Part shown: positions 5,656-7,042 of the stretch, one piece after another
Layout: every line of letters begins with the position of its first letter
Position numbering within the stretch: the first letter of the stretch is position 1
Assembly: GCA_003979035.1 (NCBI GenBank)
Contig: RXOA01000072.1
Coordinates: 1-7,042 of the forward strand
DNA from: Candidatus Bipolaricaulota bacterium
GTDB lineage: Bacteria > Bipolaricaulota > Bipolaricaulia > UBA7950 > UBA9294
DNA: 7,042 bases
Direction: 5' to 3'
Position numbers and translations under genes: made by a program
Notes under the pieces: generated by a model
What the model saw: only the letters and a program-made list of their open reading frames with translations
The model's database searches: none
Told to the model about the DNA's origin: nothing

Positions 5656-5663
5656 GGAGGTGA
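5656..5663 (+). promoter_or_regulatory. Shine-Dalgarno deciding the gdh2 start
   Basis: GGAGGTGA is a full match to the 16S rRNA tail and ends 7 bases before the ATG at 5671. It settles the start against the much longer open frame (to 5149), which would add 174 residues with no family match. Confidence 0.85.
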
Positions 5664-5670
5664 CCGCCAT

Positions 5671-6975
5671 ATGGCGATTCAGGATACAAGCAAGGTTGTT
5701 GCCGGCAAGCATGTCGAGACAAGCATCAATCCCTATGAGATGATGCTTCAACAGCTCGATCTTGTCGAAAAGTACACGCAGATCGAGCCTGGTGTGTGGG
5801 CCGTGCTCCGTCAGCCGGAGAGGGCGCTGGAAGTCAGCGTCCCGATTACGCGTGACGATGGCAAAGTCGAGGTGTTCAGCGGATACCGAGTGCAGTACAA
5901 CAGCGCTCGCGGTCCGTGCAAGGGCGGGATTCGCTACCACGTCGGCGTGACGATGGATGAAGTGAAGGCGCTGGCCGGATGGATGACCTGGAAGTGCGCC
6001 GTTGCGGATGTTCCGTACGGCGGCGGAAAGGGCGGCATCGCTTGCGATCCCACCCAGTTCTCGCGTGGAGAGCTGGAACGTCTTACCAGACGCTATACAA
6101 CGCGCATCTTCCCCCTGATCGGGCCTCAGCGCGACATTCCCGCACCCGACGTCAACACGAATTCGCAAGTGATGGACTGGATTGCCGACACGGCGGGACT
6201 GTTGGCGGGGCATGCGATTCCGGCGATCGTCACCGGGAAATCGCTCGAATGCGGTGGCGCGCGAGGGCGTACGGCCGCGACAGGGCGCGGGGTGACCTTC
6301 ATCACGCTCGGCGTGTTGCAGCGGATGGGAATCGATATTACGTCGGCACGAATCGCCGTCCAAGGATTCGGCAACGTGGGATCGATCGCAGCCAGGCTTC
6401 TTGCGGAAGCGGGAGCGCGGATCGTCGCCGTCAGCGATGTTTCCGGAGCGTACTTCCGGCCCGAGGGCTTTGACATCGTCGAGCTCGTCAACTACACAAA
6501 GACGTCCCCCGGCCACCTGCTTGCCGGATACGACACGACGAGCATGGAAGAGATCACCAATTCGGAGTTGCTCGCGCTGGATGTGGATGTTCTCGTACCT
6601 GCGGCGCTGGAAGCGCAGATCACGGCGGCCAATGCCGGCGAGGTCAAGGCGCGCGTCATCGTCGAGGGCGCAAACGGGCCGACGACTCCCGAGGCCGACT
6701 ACATCCTCGGCGAGAAGGGGATCGTCGTTGTTCCCGATATCCTCGCCAATGCGGGTGGTGTGGTCTGTTCGTACTTCGAGTGGGTCCAGAACATCCAGTG
6801 CTTCGCCTGGGAAGAGGATGAAACCAACCAGCGGCTGGGCAGGATCATGCACCGAGCGCTGGGAGAAGTGTGGACCATGTCGAAGGAGCGAGACATCTCT
6901 TTGCGCCTTGCCGCGTTCGTGCTTGGTGTGGAGCGGGTTGCTCAAGCGGTTCGCATGCGAGGACTGTTCCCGTAG
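5671..6975 (+). CDS. gdhA: Glutamate dehydrogenase, bacterial type (GDH2)
   Basis: The reaction is the same as for GDH1, but the protein is a distinct paralogue of 434 aa. An N-terminal tail of about 19 residues precedes the shared NPYEMMLQQLD start of the fold. Substrate-domain residues are K84 (GPCKGGIRYH), K108 (MTWKCAV), catalytic K120 (PYGGGKGG) and D160 (IPAPDVNT). The dinucleotide fold has QGFGNVG at 231-237 with D256 after the second strand, compatible with NAD preference. The C-terminal signature NAGGVVCSYFEWVQN contains S367. Compared with GDH1 it has the more usual bacterial forms GFGNVG, ATGRGV and PDILANAGG, so the two are not a recent duplication. Position 91 is Val where GDH1 and most relatives have Pro after the RYH/RFH His, and there are six cysteines (GDH1 has three). 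The gene is divergent from crp2. No clear terminator is visible in the 67 bases that follow. Confidence 0.93.
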   Translation: MAIQDTSKVVAGKHVETSINPYEMMLQQLDLVEKYTQIEPGVWAVLRQPERALEVSVPITRDDGKVEVFSGYRVQYNSARGPCKGGIRYHVGVTMDEVKALAGWMTWKCAVADVPYGGGKGGIACDPTQFSRGELERLTRRYTTRIFPLIGPQRDIPAPDVNTNSQVMDWIADTAGLLAGHAIPAIVTGKSLECGGARGRTAATGRGVTFITLGVLQRMGIDITSARIAVQGFGNVGSIAARLLAEAGARIVAVSDVSGAYFRPEGFDIVELVNYTKTSPGHLLAGYDTTSMEEITNSELLALDVDVLVPAALEAQITAANAGEVKARVIVEGANGPTTPEADYILGEKGIVVVPDILANAGGVVCSYFEWVQNIQCFAWEEDETNQRLGRIMHRALGEVWTMSKERDISLRLAAFVLGVERVAQAVRMRGLFP

Positions 6976-7042
6976 ACCGTGCGAATCAAACGGCCGGGAC
7001 CGGACGACACAATGAAAGAAGGGACACCGAGCGCATTCCTAC

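Larger units (their letters stand above)
5251..5670. other. 420-base divergent regulatory region between crp2 and gdh2
   Basis: No gene is supported here. The gdh2 frame stays open through it by chance, but the codons match no family. The region holds the 26-bp tandem repeat next to crp2, a 14-nt palindrome and an interrupted inverted repeat nearer the middle, and a more AT-rich stretch (about 5552-5615) that is the likely place for gdh2 transcription to start. I could not find a convincing -35/-10 pair for either gene. Confidence 0.7.

Noticed and set aside
5149..5670. The gdh2 reading frame is open for 174 codons upstream of the ATG at 5671, suggesting a 608-residue fusion protein
   Set aside because: The upstream part overlaps the start of crp2 on the other strand, crosses the 26-bp tandem repeat in shifting frames and resembles no domain. 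A full-strength Shine-Dalgarno site directly precedes the ATG at 5671.
7012..7042. Possible start of another gene (ATG, MKEGTPSAFL) at the window end
   Set aside because: Only ten codons are visible and no clear ribosome site precedes the ATG; it cannot be judged from this window.

Overview
This is a bacterial chromosomal window of high GC content (estimated by eye at about 60%). It is densely coding, with good Shine-Dalgarno sites and one sigma70-type promoter. I see no transposase, integrase, CRISPR array, tRNA or rRNA. The proteins do not place the host securely. The RadA and PNP are ordinary bacterial types, and a lightly sampled or deep-branching bacterial lineage is possible, but I cannot name a phylum from sequence alone.

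Left part (1-2026, + strand): the 3' part of radA (DNA repair ATPase, cut inside its Walker A motif by the window edge) is followed 28 bases later by a trimeric-type purine nucleoside phosphorylase gene. The PNP carries a low-complexity Asp-Gln insert encoded by a hexanucleotide repeat, in a place where the family normally has only a short loop.

Right part (2027-6975): this is a roughly mirror-like nitrogen-metabolism locus. gdh1 (+) has its own promoter and structured leader. It is followed, after a very strong RNA hairpin, by a Crp/Fnr-type regulator (+, called Crp1 here, probable TTG start). A second Crp/Fnr-like gene (-, Crp2) converges on Crp1, with paired small hairpins in the gap. A 420-base non-coding region rich in repeats and palindromes then separates Crp2 from the divergent gdh2 (+). 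The two regulators align with each other through the beta-roll and the helix-turn-helix, so they are paralogues. The two glutamate dehydrogenases belong to clearly different sub-branches: gdh1 resembles the Thermococcales-like type and gdh2 a more usual bacterial type.

Working model (inference): each dehydrogenase is paired with a Crp/Fnr-family regulator, and the two regulators sense nitrogen, carbon or redox state to balance two glutamate dehydrogenases that may differ in cofactor or direction. Neither regulator shows the cAMP-binding Arg-Ser pair or the FNR iron-sulfur cysteines, so the effector is unknown. The strongest candidate control elements are a perfect 26-bp tandem repeat just upstream of crp2, a 14-nt perfect palindrome upstream of gdh2, and a palindrome overlapping the -35 element of gdh1.
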